From: Brevibacillus reuszeri
GTDB taxonomy: Bacteria > Bacillota > Bacilli > Brevibacillales > Brevibacillaceae
Assembly: GCF_002897295.1 (NCBI RefSeq)
Contig: NZ_BEXF01000001.1
Coordinates: 372,001-436,000, forward strand
DNA: 64,000 bases
Direction: 5' to 3'
The translations under genes and the position numbers were made by a program. The notes under the pieces are model-generated. The model made no database searches, was not told the DNA's origin, and saw only the letters and a list, made by a program, of their open reading frames with translations. Below are positions 36,680 to 45,522 of this stretch, piece by piece (within the stretch, counting starts at the first letter, position 1; every line of letters begins with the position of its first letter).

Positions 36680-39301
36680 TTATTTGATCAAGCCGATCCA
36701 TTCCCAATACGGCACGCTGGCGGCGATGGCTAGGATGATGGCAAGTGCGTAGCCAACTGCAATTTTTTGACCTTGCTTGTGGCTAAAGGACTTACCCTCT
36801 GAGCTATAGTAAGCGGTTAAATAGGTCGGTGATTGATAGGTAAAAAAGAATGGGTCTGTAGCCAGCAAAATCACAAAGACGAAAATCCAAGGGTGGATGC
36901 CTGCCTGCTGTGCCAATGGAAGCAGGGCAGTCACGAGTAAGATAACAGCAGGATCGTCCCGAATAATGAGAGTGACGAGAAACGAAACGAGAATGACAAC
37001 GGTCAAGAGAAGGGTAGGGCTTGTCAGAAACACGGAGAGCTTTTCACCGAGAAAGGTAGAAAGCGCGTCTGCAATGCCTAGCTCTTGAGTGGCCGTAGCA
37101 AAACTGAACGCGACTCCTAAGAACAAGAGAAAAGGCCAGTCAATTCCGTTTGAAACGGTTTGCCGGTCAAGCGCTCCACTAATCACCAAAATAGCGAAGC
37201 CGAGCAGCATAATCCATGCGCTATCGATTCCGTGCAAAGGGGCAAGAATCAGCAGGACGATACTCCCCAGTGTGGTTGAAACGGCAATGCGCTCTGCTTT
37301 CGACCATGGTCCCAGTAGCTGTAGCTGTTCATCCAGCACTTCATCTGATATCGGTCGTACTTGACGTACGTTTCGAAACATGAGCTGGAGGATGACGAGC
37401 ATGATAGCCGAAAAAATAAGAAAGGCGGGCAGTGCATATAAGAACCATTGCAGCCAGTTGATCGGCTCAGAGACAGCAGCAAGTCCATATGCCATCATGT
37501 TTGTATAGGAGCCAGTCAGTACAAAAGGCGCGGTGAAGCCATAAAAAATCATGGCTGCCAGCCCAAGTCCTGCTGCGCCGCGGCTCTTGTCAGCAAACCC
37601 CATCGATTCGGACAAGGTTCGTGCAAGCGGCACTCCGAGAGATACTTTGGCAGAGGAGGATGGGATCAACGAGTTGAGCAGCATTCCTCCGGCAACGACA
37701 CCCCACAATTGCCCACGATAATGTCGTGGAAATCGTTTTAACGCATTGAGAGACACGCGAAACAAAATACCAGAGCGGGTGATTACCGCAATGAACGCCA
37801 TAATAAAAATCATATAAAGCCAAGTGGTTGAGGCGAATCCGGAGAGAGCAACCTCTGGTCCGACTAGTCCGCCTAGAACCCAAGCCATAGCCATCCCAAG
37901 TCCGACGATGTAATCGGGGATGATATTAACGATCCAGAGGATGACGGCAGCGACTCCGATCCCGATGAAATCCATTCCGGCGCGAGATAAGCCGCCGATG
38001 GGCTCTATGTAATGAAAGAGTATCAAGCTGATTGGAAGCAGAATAGCAGCAACCCATCCACCGAGCCTGCTTTTGTGAAACAGCCCGACCGTATTGTAGG
38101 CGCGAGTGCGACTGTGCTGCTGTGCCAATTGCTGCTTGGCTAGGTCATACTCTTTACTGCCGTCTTCACCAGCGATTCCGGTGAGCGATCTTTTGGCTTC
38201 CGCAAGCGTTAAGTATTCCATAGCTTGCTGGTGCCTGTTTAATCGGGCATGCAGCTCGGCAGCCCATTCATATGTAGTAATCCATTGCTCGGTCGTGTAG
38301 CTGGCGCCAAAATCACTCCAGGCCCGATCCAATAGTGCTAGTCCGACCTCGGGATGCTCGGCTGGCTCTCCATAGAGAATACAGCCTTTCAAAAGTTCAT
38401 CCTTTTCTACAATTTTCTCTGGTGGGCAATCGGCTAGCAGCATAAATAAACGCTTTTTGCTAGCTTCCACAAGCTCAGGCAGGACATGCAGGGCGATTTG
38501 CAAAGCCTCTGTCCATCTACCGGCTACACCCAGTAGCTCGATGGCGGCATCCCAATCGTTGCTCTTTTGATAATCTTCCAGCATTTCGGCAATCCAGCGA
38601 CGTTTTTCCTCATGCCCAAACCTTACCGTAGCAATTTCGGAGAGGAGACGCCGCATCCCGGGAACAAGCGTGAACCATTCCGGCTGTGCTTCTACTCGCT
38701 GGAGATACTTGTTTGCATCCGGAAATTGCTCCAAAGCTTGATCGAGCAAAATTCCAAACCGCCGCTCTGCCACGCTTGAGTGGACACGTGGAAATTCTGA
38801 GCACCATAGCAAGGCATGAGTGAGAGATACAGGTAAGGTGTCCAGCTCCAGCGCAACGGCTTGGTAGTTTTGCTCTTTGTTTACCAAAAGCTGTTTATTC
38901 GTGCTTGTCAACCGGCTGGACAATAAGCGGATAAAATAGGACGAAATGGACGGCTGCTCCTCCACGAGCTTGTCGAATGTTTCCCGATTAATGATATACA
39001 GCTCTGCATCGGTTGCCGCGATCGCAGTCGCGGAGCGGGCCTCACCGGTCAGCATCGCCATTTCCCCGAGTGTATCACCTTCACTTAGTACAGAAATCGA
39101 TTGAGCTGCACCGCTTTTTTTGGCGTCGATGAATAGCTCAAGCTTGCCACTTTTGATTACATACAGATTGTCCCCGGGATCGCCCTCCGAAAACAAGATA
39201 GTGCCTACGGGAACCGTTCTTCGTTCCAATTTTCCAAGCAGCTTCGCTAGCTCCATATTGGACAACTGCTTGAACATTTCAATTCGTTGAAGCGTGGTCA
39301 A
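36680..39301 (-). CDS. SLC13/DASS-type transporter fused to a cyclic-nucleotide-binding domain
   Basis: This 873-residue fusion has an N-terminal cNMP-binding domain (about 1-130, cassette LGEMAMLTGEARSATAIA with Glu and Arg kept), a middle helical region (about 145-400, TPR-like in appearance) and a C-terminal transporter of about 12 helices (about 415-873) of the divalent-anion:sodium symporter / ion-transporter superfamily. NSLIPSSSAKVSLG matches the first substrate hairpin and DDPAVILLVTALLP the second. TTG start, chosen because GGGAGGTGG lies 5 bases before it; the next ATG (39277) would cut into the domain. It appears to be a single-gene unit with its own promoter and a Fur-like box. 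Transport gated by a cyclic nucleotide is the inferred mode; the substrate is unknown. Confidence 0.85.
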   Translation of the reverse strand: MTTLQRIEMFKQLSNMELAKLLGKLERRTVPVGTILFSEGDPGDNLYVIKSGKLELFIDAKKSGAAQSISVLSEGDTLGEMAMLTGEARSATAIAATDAELYIINRETFDKLVEEQPSISSYFIRLLSSRLTSTNKQLLVNKEQNYQAVALELDTLPVSLTHALLWCSEFPRVHSSVAERRFGILLDQALEQFPDANKYLQRVEAQPEWFTLVPGMRRLLSEIATVRFGHEEKRRWIAEMLEDYQKSNDWDAAIELLGVAGRWTEALQIALHVLPELVEASKKRLFMLLADCPPEKIVEKDELLKGCILYGEPAEHPEVGLALLDRAWSDFGASYTTEQWITTYEWAAELHARLNRHQQAMEYLTLAEAKRSLTGIAGEDGSKEYDLAKQQLAQQHSRTRAYNTVGLFHKSRLGGWVAAILLPISLILFHYIEPIGGLSRAGMDFIGIGVAAVILWIVNIIPDYIVGLGMAMAWVLGGLVGPEVALSGFASTTWLYMIFIMAFIAVITRSGILFRVSLNALKRFPRHYRGQLWGVVAGGMLLNSLIPSSSAKVSLGVPLARTLSESMGFADKSRGAAGLGLAAMIFYGFTAPFVLTGSYTNMMAYGLAAVSEPINWLQWFLYALPAFLIFSAIMLVILQLMFRNVRQVRPISDEVLDEQLQLLGPWSKAERIAVSTTLGSIVLLILAPLHGIDSAWIMLLGFAILVISGALDRQTVSNGIDWPFLLFLGVAFSFATATQELGIADALSTFLGEKLSVFLTSPTLLLTVVILVSFLVTLIIRDDPAVILLVTALLPLAQQAGIHPWIFVFVILLATDPFFFTYQSPTYLTAYYSSEGKSFSHKQGQKIAVGYALAIILAIAASVPYWEWIGLIK

Positions 39302-39325
39302 AAGTCCACCTCCCGCCTAAAAAAC

Positions 39326-39344
39326 ATAATGAGAACCATTATGC
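39326..39344. promoter_or_regulatory. Fur-like box in front of the cNMP-SLC13 transporter gene
   Basis: CATAATG-N5-CATTATG is a perfect palindrome and matches the classical 19-bp Fur box at 15 of 19 positions. It lies between a TATAAT (39348-39353, minus strand) and the TTG start, covering the expected transcription start. PerR or Zur boxes are close alternatives. Confidence 0.55.
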
Positions 39345-39414
39345 GGATTATATTACTCGCTAATATTATAATCTGATTCGAACCATTCAGCTAGAAAATC
39401 ATCGTACAATTATG

Positions 39415-40833
39415 CTACCTGCGAATATTCAGTTTTTTAATGTGATATTGCAAGCTTTGGCGAGTGGTACCGATTTTTTCCGCTGCTTTCGTAATATTCC
39501 AGTCAGCTTGATCCAAAATCGTTCGAATAAATTGTTCTTCGTAGGGAGTGGTGACCGTTTTTAGTGGTCTGCGCTCCCTTGTGCGGCTAGAGACCCCAAG
39601 CAGGCTATTTTCCATCATATTTTCACGCAGGTAGGCAGGAAGATGGTCGATATCCAGTAGGCTCTGATCCTCGTCGGCACGAATGATCAGATTTTCAATG
39701 ACATGGTGCAGCTCGCGTATGTTGCCGGGCCATTTGTATTGCAGAAAAAGCTCGTGTAGGCGTGCGGACAGACCGTGTACGTTTTTGTTTAGCTGCTTGC
39801 TGGCGAGGGTGAGGAAGTAATCAATCAAAAAGACAATATCATCCTTGCGCTCGCGAAGAGGAGGAATGATAAGACATGTGCGAGCGATGCGGTAATACAG
39901 GTCAGAGCGCAGCTTGCTTGTGGCAATCAATTCTTTTGGCGCTTCATTGGAGGCACTAATGATGGTGCAGCGTACAGGTGTCACGGCATTGGCACCAACT
40001 CTGCGAACCATGCGTTCTTCGAGGACGCGGATTAATTTTGACTGAAGTGTGATCGGCATCGAGTTGATCTCATCGAGGAAAAGCGTTCCGTCCTGGGCGT
40101 ATTCAAACAGCCCCATTTGATCGGCAGCCCCCGTATAGGAGCCTTTTACCGTTCCGAAAAGAGTGCTTTCCAAAAGAGTTTCCGGAATGGCTGCGCAGTT
40201 GATCGCGACAAAAGGACTTTTGGCTCGCTTGCTGTGATTGTGAATGCTTTGGGCGAACAATTCCTTCCCAGTGCCTGTTTCTCCGACAATTAATATATCC
40301 GTGTCGTGCATGGCTACATTTTGCGCGTCTTTTATGAGTCCTTTCATGACAGAGCTGCTGCCTTTAATGCTGCCAAAAGTATAAGTTGTACCGTTGCTGG
40401 GCTGTTCCTTGCTGCCTTTGTTTTGCGTGACGATTTTGCGTTTTAATTCAATCGTTTCATGCAGCAGGTTTTTCAGCTTCGTCTCGTTGTGACTGATCGA
40501 GAATACACCAATGGTTTCTCCATTATGGATAATCGGATATGTACTGTAGGTGACGTATTGCGGGATGCCGTTAATATGCGCATGTGCCCGGTACTGTGCG
40601 ATGACAGGCTGTCCACTGGTGAAGACACGTCGGTGCTCGGACATTTCTGGATTGTAATTGTAGGCCTCCCACAAGTATTTTCCGATGACATTTTCACTTT
40701 TCAGGCCTTCCAGCTTTTCCTGGGCTTTATTGTAGAGGATGATTCTCCCTTCGTGGTCACTCACAAGCACACCTTCGTTCAGCGAATCTACGATCTGTTC
40801 CAGGCAAGCGAGTCTAGCATCGGTTGAAAGCAT
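39415..40833 (-). CDS. Sigma-54-dependent activator (PAS-AAA+-Fis), probable regulator of the hut operon
   Basis: This 472-residue enhancer-binding protein, RocR/BkdR-like, has a PAS sensor (about 10-125, VDSLNEGVLVSDHEGRIILYN), an AAA+ domain (about 150-375) with Walker A GETGTGKE, Walker B GTLFLDEINS and a sigma-54 contact loop GSYTGA in place of GAFTGA, and a Fis-type HTH (WNITKAAEKIGTTRQSLQYHIKKL). ATG at 40833 with GGAG 11 bases before it. It is divergent from hutU, whose promoter is of the -24/-12 type, so it most likely activates histidine utilisation when the PAS domain senses histidine, urocanate or a related compound. Confidence 0.92.
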   Translation of the reverse strand: MLSTDARLACLEQIVDSLNEGVLVSDHEGRIILYNKAQEKLEGLKSENVIGKYLWEAYNYNPEMSEHRRVFTSGQPVIAQYRAHAHINGIPQYVTYSTYPIIHNGETIGVFSISHNETKLKNLLHETIELKRKIVTQNKGSKEQPSNGTTYTFGSIKGSSSVMKGLIKDAQNVAMHDTDILIVGETGTGKELFAQSIHNHSKRAKSPFVAINCAAIPETLLESTLFGTVKGSYTGAADQMGLFEYAQDGTLFLDEINSMPITLQSKLIRVLEERMVRRVGANAVTPVRCTIISASNEAPKELIATSKLRSDLYYRIARTCLIIPPLRERKDDIVFLIDYFLTLASKQLNKNVHGLSARLHELFLQYKWPGNIRELHHVIENLIIRADEDQSLLDIDHLPAYLRENMMENSLLGVSSRTRERRPLKTVTTPYEEQFIRTILDQADWNITKAAEKIGTTRQSLQYHIKKLNIRR

Positions 40834-40949
40834 CCATGATCACGCTCCAATTCTCATCACGCGAGTGGTTATTTTTCAGAACTTTCTAACTCATAGAATA
40901 GCAGAAGTGCTCACATCCGTCACGATTCGTAAAGAGAAGAAACTATTTG

Positions 40950-40966
40950 CGCAGAAAGTTTTTGCG
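40950..40966. promoter_or_regulatory. Putative upstream activator site 1 (hut)
   Basis: CGCAGA-N5-TTTGCG resembles the repeat at 41029-41044 (shared CGCA..., GTTTTTGCG). It lies about 170 bases before the -24/-12 promoter, a usual distance for enhancer sites. The two centres are about 78 bases apart. Confidence 0.5.
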
Positions 40967-41028
40967 GTGGAGGTAAATAGCGTCACAGCAAGCTTTTGAC
41001 GAGAGGAACATGTGCAGAGCTGGCCAAT

Positions 41029-41044
41029 CGCAAACGTTTTTGCG
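41029..41044. promoter_or_regulatory. Putative upstream activator site 2 (hut)
   Basis: CGCAAA-N4-TTTGCG is a perfect 6-bp-arm palindrome about 90 bases before the -24/-12 promoter. Together with the similar repeat at 40950-40966 it fits binding by the Fis-type HTH of the divergent activator. Confidence 0.55.
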
Positions 41045-41132
41045 CCGAAAGGAGATTCCATGACGGGGTCTCTTTTTTGCGTGGAATTAGAAAAAGGCAG
41101 TGAAATAGGCGGTGGAGATAAATTCAGAACAT

Positions 41133-41148
41133 TGGCACAATAAGTGCT
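41133..41148 (+). promoter_or_regulatory. Sigma-54 (-24/-12) promoter of the hut-liv operon
   Basis: TGGCAC-N5-GTGCT matches the sigma-54 consensus with a full -24 element and TGC at -12 in exact spacing. It lies 52 bases before the hutU start and next to a divergent sigma-54 activator gene. Confidence 0.85.
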
Positions 41149-41200
41149 ATATCTATCAGACAACAAGGACTTACACAAAAACCTGAGGAGGAGAAACGAA

Positions 41201-42937
41201 ATGAGCAAACCTGAAATTCTATATTCCGTAAAAGCTGGTCGAGGTTCTACCCTGCGGTGCAAAGGGTGGAGACAGGAATCGATTCTCCGCATGCTTGAGA
41301 ACAACATGGAAAATGCCGAGAAGCCAGAGGAGCTGGTCATTTACGGTGGAATCGGCAAGTGCGCGAGAAACTGGGAATCGTACCATGCGATCGTGAACTC
41401 CTTGAAGGAGCTGGAGGAAGACGAGACGCTGGTCGTGCAGTCAGGGATGCCAGTAGCTGTATTCAAAACACATAAATACGCACCGACAGTCGTTATGGCA
41501 ACGACCAATATCATGAAGCCATCGTGGCCCGTTTTCTACGATTTGCAGGACAAAAACCTGACGATCTTCGCTCAGTATACAGCAGCACCATGGGAGTACA
41601 TTGGTACGCAAGGGGTGATCCAGGGAACGTTTGAGACGCTGTCAGCCATTGCGCGCTTGCATTACAACGATTCGCTCGTCGGAAAAATCATGCTTACGGC
41701 AGGCGCTGGCGGCATGGGCGGCAATCAGACCCGGGCGATGACGATGCACGGTGGTGTATGTATCCTCGTAGACGCAAACGAAACGATTATTCGTCGCCGC
41801 ATGAGTGTAGGGTATATCGATCTGTTGGCAGATTCACTCGATCATGCTATTGAGCTGGCCAAAGAGCATGCAGCCGAGGGCAAGTCACTTGGAGTCGCTG
41901 TCGTGGGCAATGCAGCAGATGTATTTGAAGAAGCGTACGAAAAAGGCTTCATGCCTGACATTTTGACCTCGATGACGCCCGCCCATGATCCGCTTTCATA
42001 CCTCCCGGCTGGCTATACGCCAGAGGAAGCAGAGGAGCTGCGCCACTCCGACCGCGACCTGTATTTGCAGCTGGCACGGAAAACGATGATTCGTGAATTG
42101 CGTGTGACCAACCAGTTTTTTGACAAAGGCGTGCACGCATTCGAGTATGGCACGAGCCTGCGCAAGGAGTGCAGGGACGCCGGAATGCCTGAGGAAGAAG
42201 CGATGAAAATTCCCGGCTTCGTCTCCGAGTACATCAGACCGCTTTTCTGCGAAGGCCGCGGACCTTTCCGCTGGACCTGCTTGTCTGGGGAGAAATCGGA
42301 TTTGGAGAAGATCGACAGCATGGTGCTGGAGAAGTTCAAGGACGATTTGCTCGTCACTCGCTGGATCAAGCTGGCTCGCGAGCACATCCCGATCGAAGGC
42401 TTGCCAGCGCGCATCTGCTACCTCGGCTTTGGTCAGCGCAAGGAGTTTGCACTTGAAGTAAATGAGATGATCAAGCGCGGCGAGCTGGCTGGACCCGTGG
42501 CGTTTTCAAGAGACAATCTGGACTCGGGCTCGATCGTTAACCCTACCTTTGAATCCGAGAAAATGATGGATGGCGGCGACCTGATTTCTGACTGGCCGAT
42601 GCTGAACGGGTTGTTGAACGCAGTCGGGATGTGCGATTTGATCGCGATTCAGGCGAACTACTCGATGGGCGAGGCTGTTCATACAGGCGTGACGATGATT
42701 GCCGACGGGACAGAAGATGCGCATATGCGCTTGTCCGTTTGCATGACCGTGGACTCAGGCATCGGGGTTGTACGTCACGCACAGGCAGGCTACAAAATTG
42801 CCAAGGATGTAGCCAATGGACAAGGAGAGCTGACCAAGGAAAGTATCAAAATCCCGCTCTGGTGGACACCTACAGCTACGTTCGGACCAAATGATCTCAA
42901 GGAAAAAGAAGCAGACAATACGAGTCTATCCCGTTAA
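41201..42937 (+). CDS. hutU: Urocanate hydratase HutU
   Basis: This 578-residue cytosolic enzyme adds water to urocanate to give 4-imidazolone-5-propionate, the second step of histidine breakdown, using tightly bound NAD+. The dinucleotide region TAGAGGMGGNQTRAM and the conserved THKYAPTVVMATTNIMKPSWP region and FCEGRGPFRW are present. It is slightly longer than the roughly 555-residue family average. The ATG at 41201 with AGGAGGAG before it was chosen; the frame continues upstream through the promoter. It is the first gene of a ten-gene hut-liv operon. Confidence 0.95.
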   Translation: MSKPEILYSVKAGRGSTLRCKGWRQESILRMLENNMENAEKPEELVIYGGIGKCARNWESYHAIVNSLKELEEDETLVVQSGMPVAVFKTHKYAPTVVMATTNIMKPSWPVFYDLQDKNLTIFAQYTAAPWEYIGTQGVIQGTFETLSAIARLHYNDSLVGKIMLTAGAGGMGGNQTRAMTMHGGVCILVDANETIIRRRMSVGYIDLLADSLDHAIELAKEHAAEGKSLGVAVVGNAADVFEEAYEKGFMPDILTSMTPAHDPLSYLPAGYTPEEAEELRHSDRDLYLQLARKTMIRELRVTNQFFDKGVHAFEYGTSLRKECRDAGMPEEEAMKIPGFVSEYIRPLFCEGRGPFRWTCLSGEKSDLEKIDSMVLEKFKDDLLVTRWIKLAREHIPIEGLPARICYLGFGQRKEFALEVNEMIKRGELAGPVAFSRDNLDSGSIVNPTFESEKMMDGGDLISDWPMLNGLLNAVGMCDLIAIQANYSMGEAVHTGVTMIADGTEDAHMRLSVCMTVDSGIGVVRHAQAGYKIAKDVANGQGELTKESIKIPLWWTPTATFGPNDLKEKEADNTSLSR

Positions 42938-42949
42938 AAAACGTTGCTT

Positions 42950-42980
42950 GGACGCTGCTGCTGATCTCGTGGCAGCGTCC
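42950..42980 (+). other. Intercistronic hairpin between hutU and hutI
   Basis: Perfect 9-bp arms (GGACGCTGC with GCAGCGTCC) around a 13-base loop, with no T tract after it. It is probably an mRNA-stabilising or partial attenuation element. Confidence 0.55.
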
Positions 42981-43027
42981 CTGTCATAATTCCTTGTGTC
43001 ACAGACTGCCTAGGGGGTGGAGGGTAA

Positions 43028-44314
43028 ATGAACAAACAGGTGCAGAAAAGCCGGGCGAGTCTCATCATTCAAAACGCTACGGAGGTCGTCACCTGCCGAG
43101 GTACCGATGTCAGCTCAGTTGAGAGAATTCCGGGAGGCTGGGTCGCAATCGCAGAGGAGGAGATTATTGCGGTTGGGACCCGGGACCAGGTTGCTGCCGA
43201 GGTCGACATGGAGCATGCCGATGTGATTGATGCTTCGGGAAAAGTTGTTGCTCCCGGCTTCGTCGATTGTCATACACACCTCGTTTTTGGAGGATCACGG
43301 GTGCAGGAGTATGCAGCCAAAATGACGATAGATGATCCGTCAGAGCTGGCACGGATGGGAATTCAGACTGGGATTCAGGTTTCTGTCGAGATGACGAGAG
43401 GTGCCAGTGAAGAGCAGCTGTTTCAAACTGCCAGAGAGCGGCTGGCTAGAATGCTGCAAGCTGGAACAACAACGGTCGAAAGCAAAAGCGGCTATGGCCT
43501 GACGACGACAGATGAAATCAAGATGCTCCATGTAAATGCCAAGCTGGCAAAGATCATGCCTGTAGATATCATCAGTACGTTTCTCGGTGCGCATGGCTGG
43601 CCGGCACAACTCCCCAAAGAGGTGTACATGGGAGTTTTGCTCGATGAGATGATTCCATGGGTGAGTGGGCTTGGAATTGCTACCTATTGTGACGTCTGGT
43701 GCGATGACGGGCATTTTACCGCGCAGGAATCGGAAAAAATTTTACGGGCAGCAGCGGATGCGGGGCTTTCGCCAAAGATTCATACGGATGCGTATTCGTA
43801 TGTAGGCGGCTCGGATTTGGCTGCTGAGATGGGGATGGTTTCGGCTGATCATCTGAACTACACGCCACCTGCTGTCATGCAAAAGCTGGCGAATGCCGGG
43901 GTCACGGGCGTACTGATGCCTGCTCTCGATTTTGCTGTACGTCATCCACGACCATTTGATGCGCGGGCGATGATTGATTCCGGCATGACCGTAGCACTGG
44001 CGACCAACCTGTGCCCGGGCTGCTGGACGGAATCGATGCAATTCGTGATGGCACTCGCTTGCCGTCTGTATCGGATGTCCCCGGCAGAAGCACTGCGGGC
44101 TGCAACGATTGGAGGAGCGATGGCGCTCGGGCTTGGGAAGGATCGTGGGTCGATTGAGGCTGGAAAACTGGCTGATCTGCAAATCTGGAATGTCCCGTCC
44201 TACGAGCATGTGATCTATCAGCTGGGTGGCAATGTAGTTGAGAGGGTAATCAAGCGCGGGAAGCAGGTCGTTGATCGCTCTTATCTGGAAACAGGGACAG
44301 AAAAGCTAGTCTGA
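43028..44314 (+). CDS. hutI: Imidazolonepropionase HutI
   Basis: This 428-residue amidohydrolase opens the ring of 4-imidazolone-5-propionate to N-formimino-L-glutamate, the third step of histidine breakdown. Metal ligands are in DCHTHLVFGG; the substrate and second metal region is GAHGWPAQ followed by DVWCDDGHF and the conserved Asp near NLCPGCW. Typical HutI length. GGGGTGGAGGG lies before the ATG. The product normally goes to HutG or HutF, neither of which is in this operon. Confidence 0.95.
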   Translation: MNKQVQKSRASLIIQNATEVVTCRGTDVSSVERIPGGWVAIAEEEIIAVGTRDQVAAEVDMEHADVIDASGKVVAPGFVDCHTHLVFGGSRVQEYAAKMTIDDPSELARMGIQTGIQVSVEMTRGASEEQLFQTARERLARMLQAGTTTVESKSGYGLTTTDEIKMLHVNAKLAKIMPVDIISTFLGAHGWPAQLPKEVYMGVLLDEMIPWVSGLGIATYCDVWCDDGHFTAQESEKILRAAADAGLSPKIHTDAYSYVGGSDLAAEMGMVSADHLNYTPPAVMQKLANAGVTGVLMPALDFAVRHPRPFDARAMIDSGMTVALATNLCPGCWTESMQFVMALACRLYRMSPAEALRAATIGGAMALGLGKDRGSIEAGKLADLQIWNVPSYEHVIYQLGGNVVERVIKRGKQVVDRSYLETGTEKLV

Positions 44315-44334
44315 CAGAAAGGATGGAGGAGAAA

Positions 44335-45495
44335 ATGAGAACCCAGTTTCAAGCGGCGGAAGCAGTGAACGGGGAACGCTTGCTGGACAGCTTCTTGCAG
44401 CTAGCCAAAATTAATGCACCCAGCGGAGATGAGAAGCCGATTGCGGATGTCCTCGTACCACTTTTGACCGAGATGGGATTTACCATTCAATTTGACGAGG
44501 CTCATAAGCAGATTGGGGGAAATTGCGGCAATTTGATCGCTTGGTGGGAAGGCACTGATCCGAATCTGCCTCCGCTTTTCCTCTCGACCCATATGGATAC
44601 AGTGCTGCCTACAGCCGGACTTACTCCCGTCATAAAGGATGGCGTCATTTACTCAGACGGGACGACGATCCTTGGTGCCGATGATCGAGCAGCTTTGGCA
44701 GCCTATCTGGAAGCGATTCAGGTGATTCAGGAAACAGGAGCACCATGTGGACCGATCGAGCTGATCTTGACCGTCTACGAACAGCCCGGGTTGGTTGGAG
44801 CCAAATATTTGGATTACTCCAAGGTGAGGAGCAAGACTGGCTACATTTTTGACAGCAGCGGAGACGTTGGGCAAATCATCCTGCAAGGACCGTACAGCAG
44901 TCGGATTTGGTGGGAAATCGAGGGTAAGCAATCGCATATCGGCCTAAATCCGGAGGAAGGAATCAATGCCATCTTGATCGCAGCAGCCGCTCTTCGCGAG
45001 ATGCAGCTAGGCAAAATAAGCGAGGAGACACTCGCAAATATCGGGGTGATACAGGGCGGTGAGCTGACGTCGATCATCCCGGGAATGGTCAAGGTGAGCG
45101 GTGAAGTGCGCAGCTTTACCGCCACAGGCTTGCAGGAGCAAATCGAGCATATGTGCGCAGCGTTTACAGAAGCAACGAAATCGTTTAACGGCACTGCACA
45201 TGCTCGTATCGAGAAGAAATATGCCGGGTTTGCTATTCCGGAACAATCCGATTTCGTCCAATCCGCAATCCGTGCGGCAGAGAGGATCGGGGTAAAGCCT
45301 TACTTGACGAGGACGCTAGGCGGAGCGGATACGAATGTGCTCAATGAAAATGGCTTGACCTGCATTACGCTGGGACTGGGCTTTCGCAACATCCATTCTT
45401 ACCAGGAGCATATCAGCATCGAGAACTTGGTGAATACGGGTAAATACGTAGCTGCGCTCATTTGTGAATGGTACGAGATGCACAAACCAAAATAA
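44335..45495 (+). CDS. M20 family hydrolase (peptidase T-like) in the hut operon
   Basis: This 386-residue hydrolase resembles the PepT-like branch of M20: LSTHMDTVLP (metal His and catalytic Asp), GADDRAALAAYL (bridging Asp), FDSSGDVG and the C-terminal NIHSYQEHI with metal His. At the usual Glu-Glu pair it reads TVYEQPGLVGA, so one Glu, normally a metal ligand, is Gln. The ATG at 44335 has GGAGGAG before it; an in-frame ATG at 44323 would use that very site and is less likely. It stands where other hut operons have hutG, so it may split histidine-containing peptides or act on a hut intermediate. Confidence 0.8.
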   Translation: MRTQFQAAEAVNGERLLDSFLQLAKINAPSGDEKPIADVLVPLLTEMGFTIQFDEAHKQIGGNCGNLIAWWEGTDPNLPPLFLSTHMDTVLPTAGLTPVIKDGVIYSDGTTILGADDRAALAAYLEAIQVIQETGAPCGPIELILTVYEQPGLVGAKYLDYSKVRSKTGYIFDSSGDVGQIILQGPYSSRIWWEIEGKQSHIGLNPEEGINAILIAAAALREMQLGKISEETLANIGVIQGGELTSIIPGMVKVSGEVRSFTATGLQEQIEHMCAAFTEATKSFNGTAHARIEKKYAGFAIPEQSDFVQSAIRAAERIGVKPYLTRTLGGADTNVLNENGLTCITLGLGFRNIHSYQEHISIENLVNTGKYVAALICEWYEMHKPK

Positions 45496-45522
45496 AGGGT
45501 CAGATAAGGGGGATCAAGCCGT

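Larger units (their letters stand above)
40834..41200. promoter_or_regulatory. Divergent control region between the sigma-54 activator and hutU
   Basis: This 367-base gap holds no gene. It contains two similar inverted repeats (40950-40966 and 41029-41044) and a -24/-12 promoter (41133-41148), followed by a 50-base leader with AGGAGGAG before hutU. No clear sigma-A promoter for the activator gene was recognised. Confidence 0.7.
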
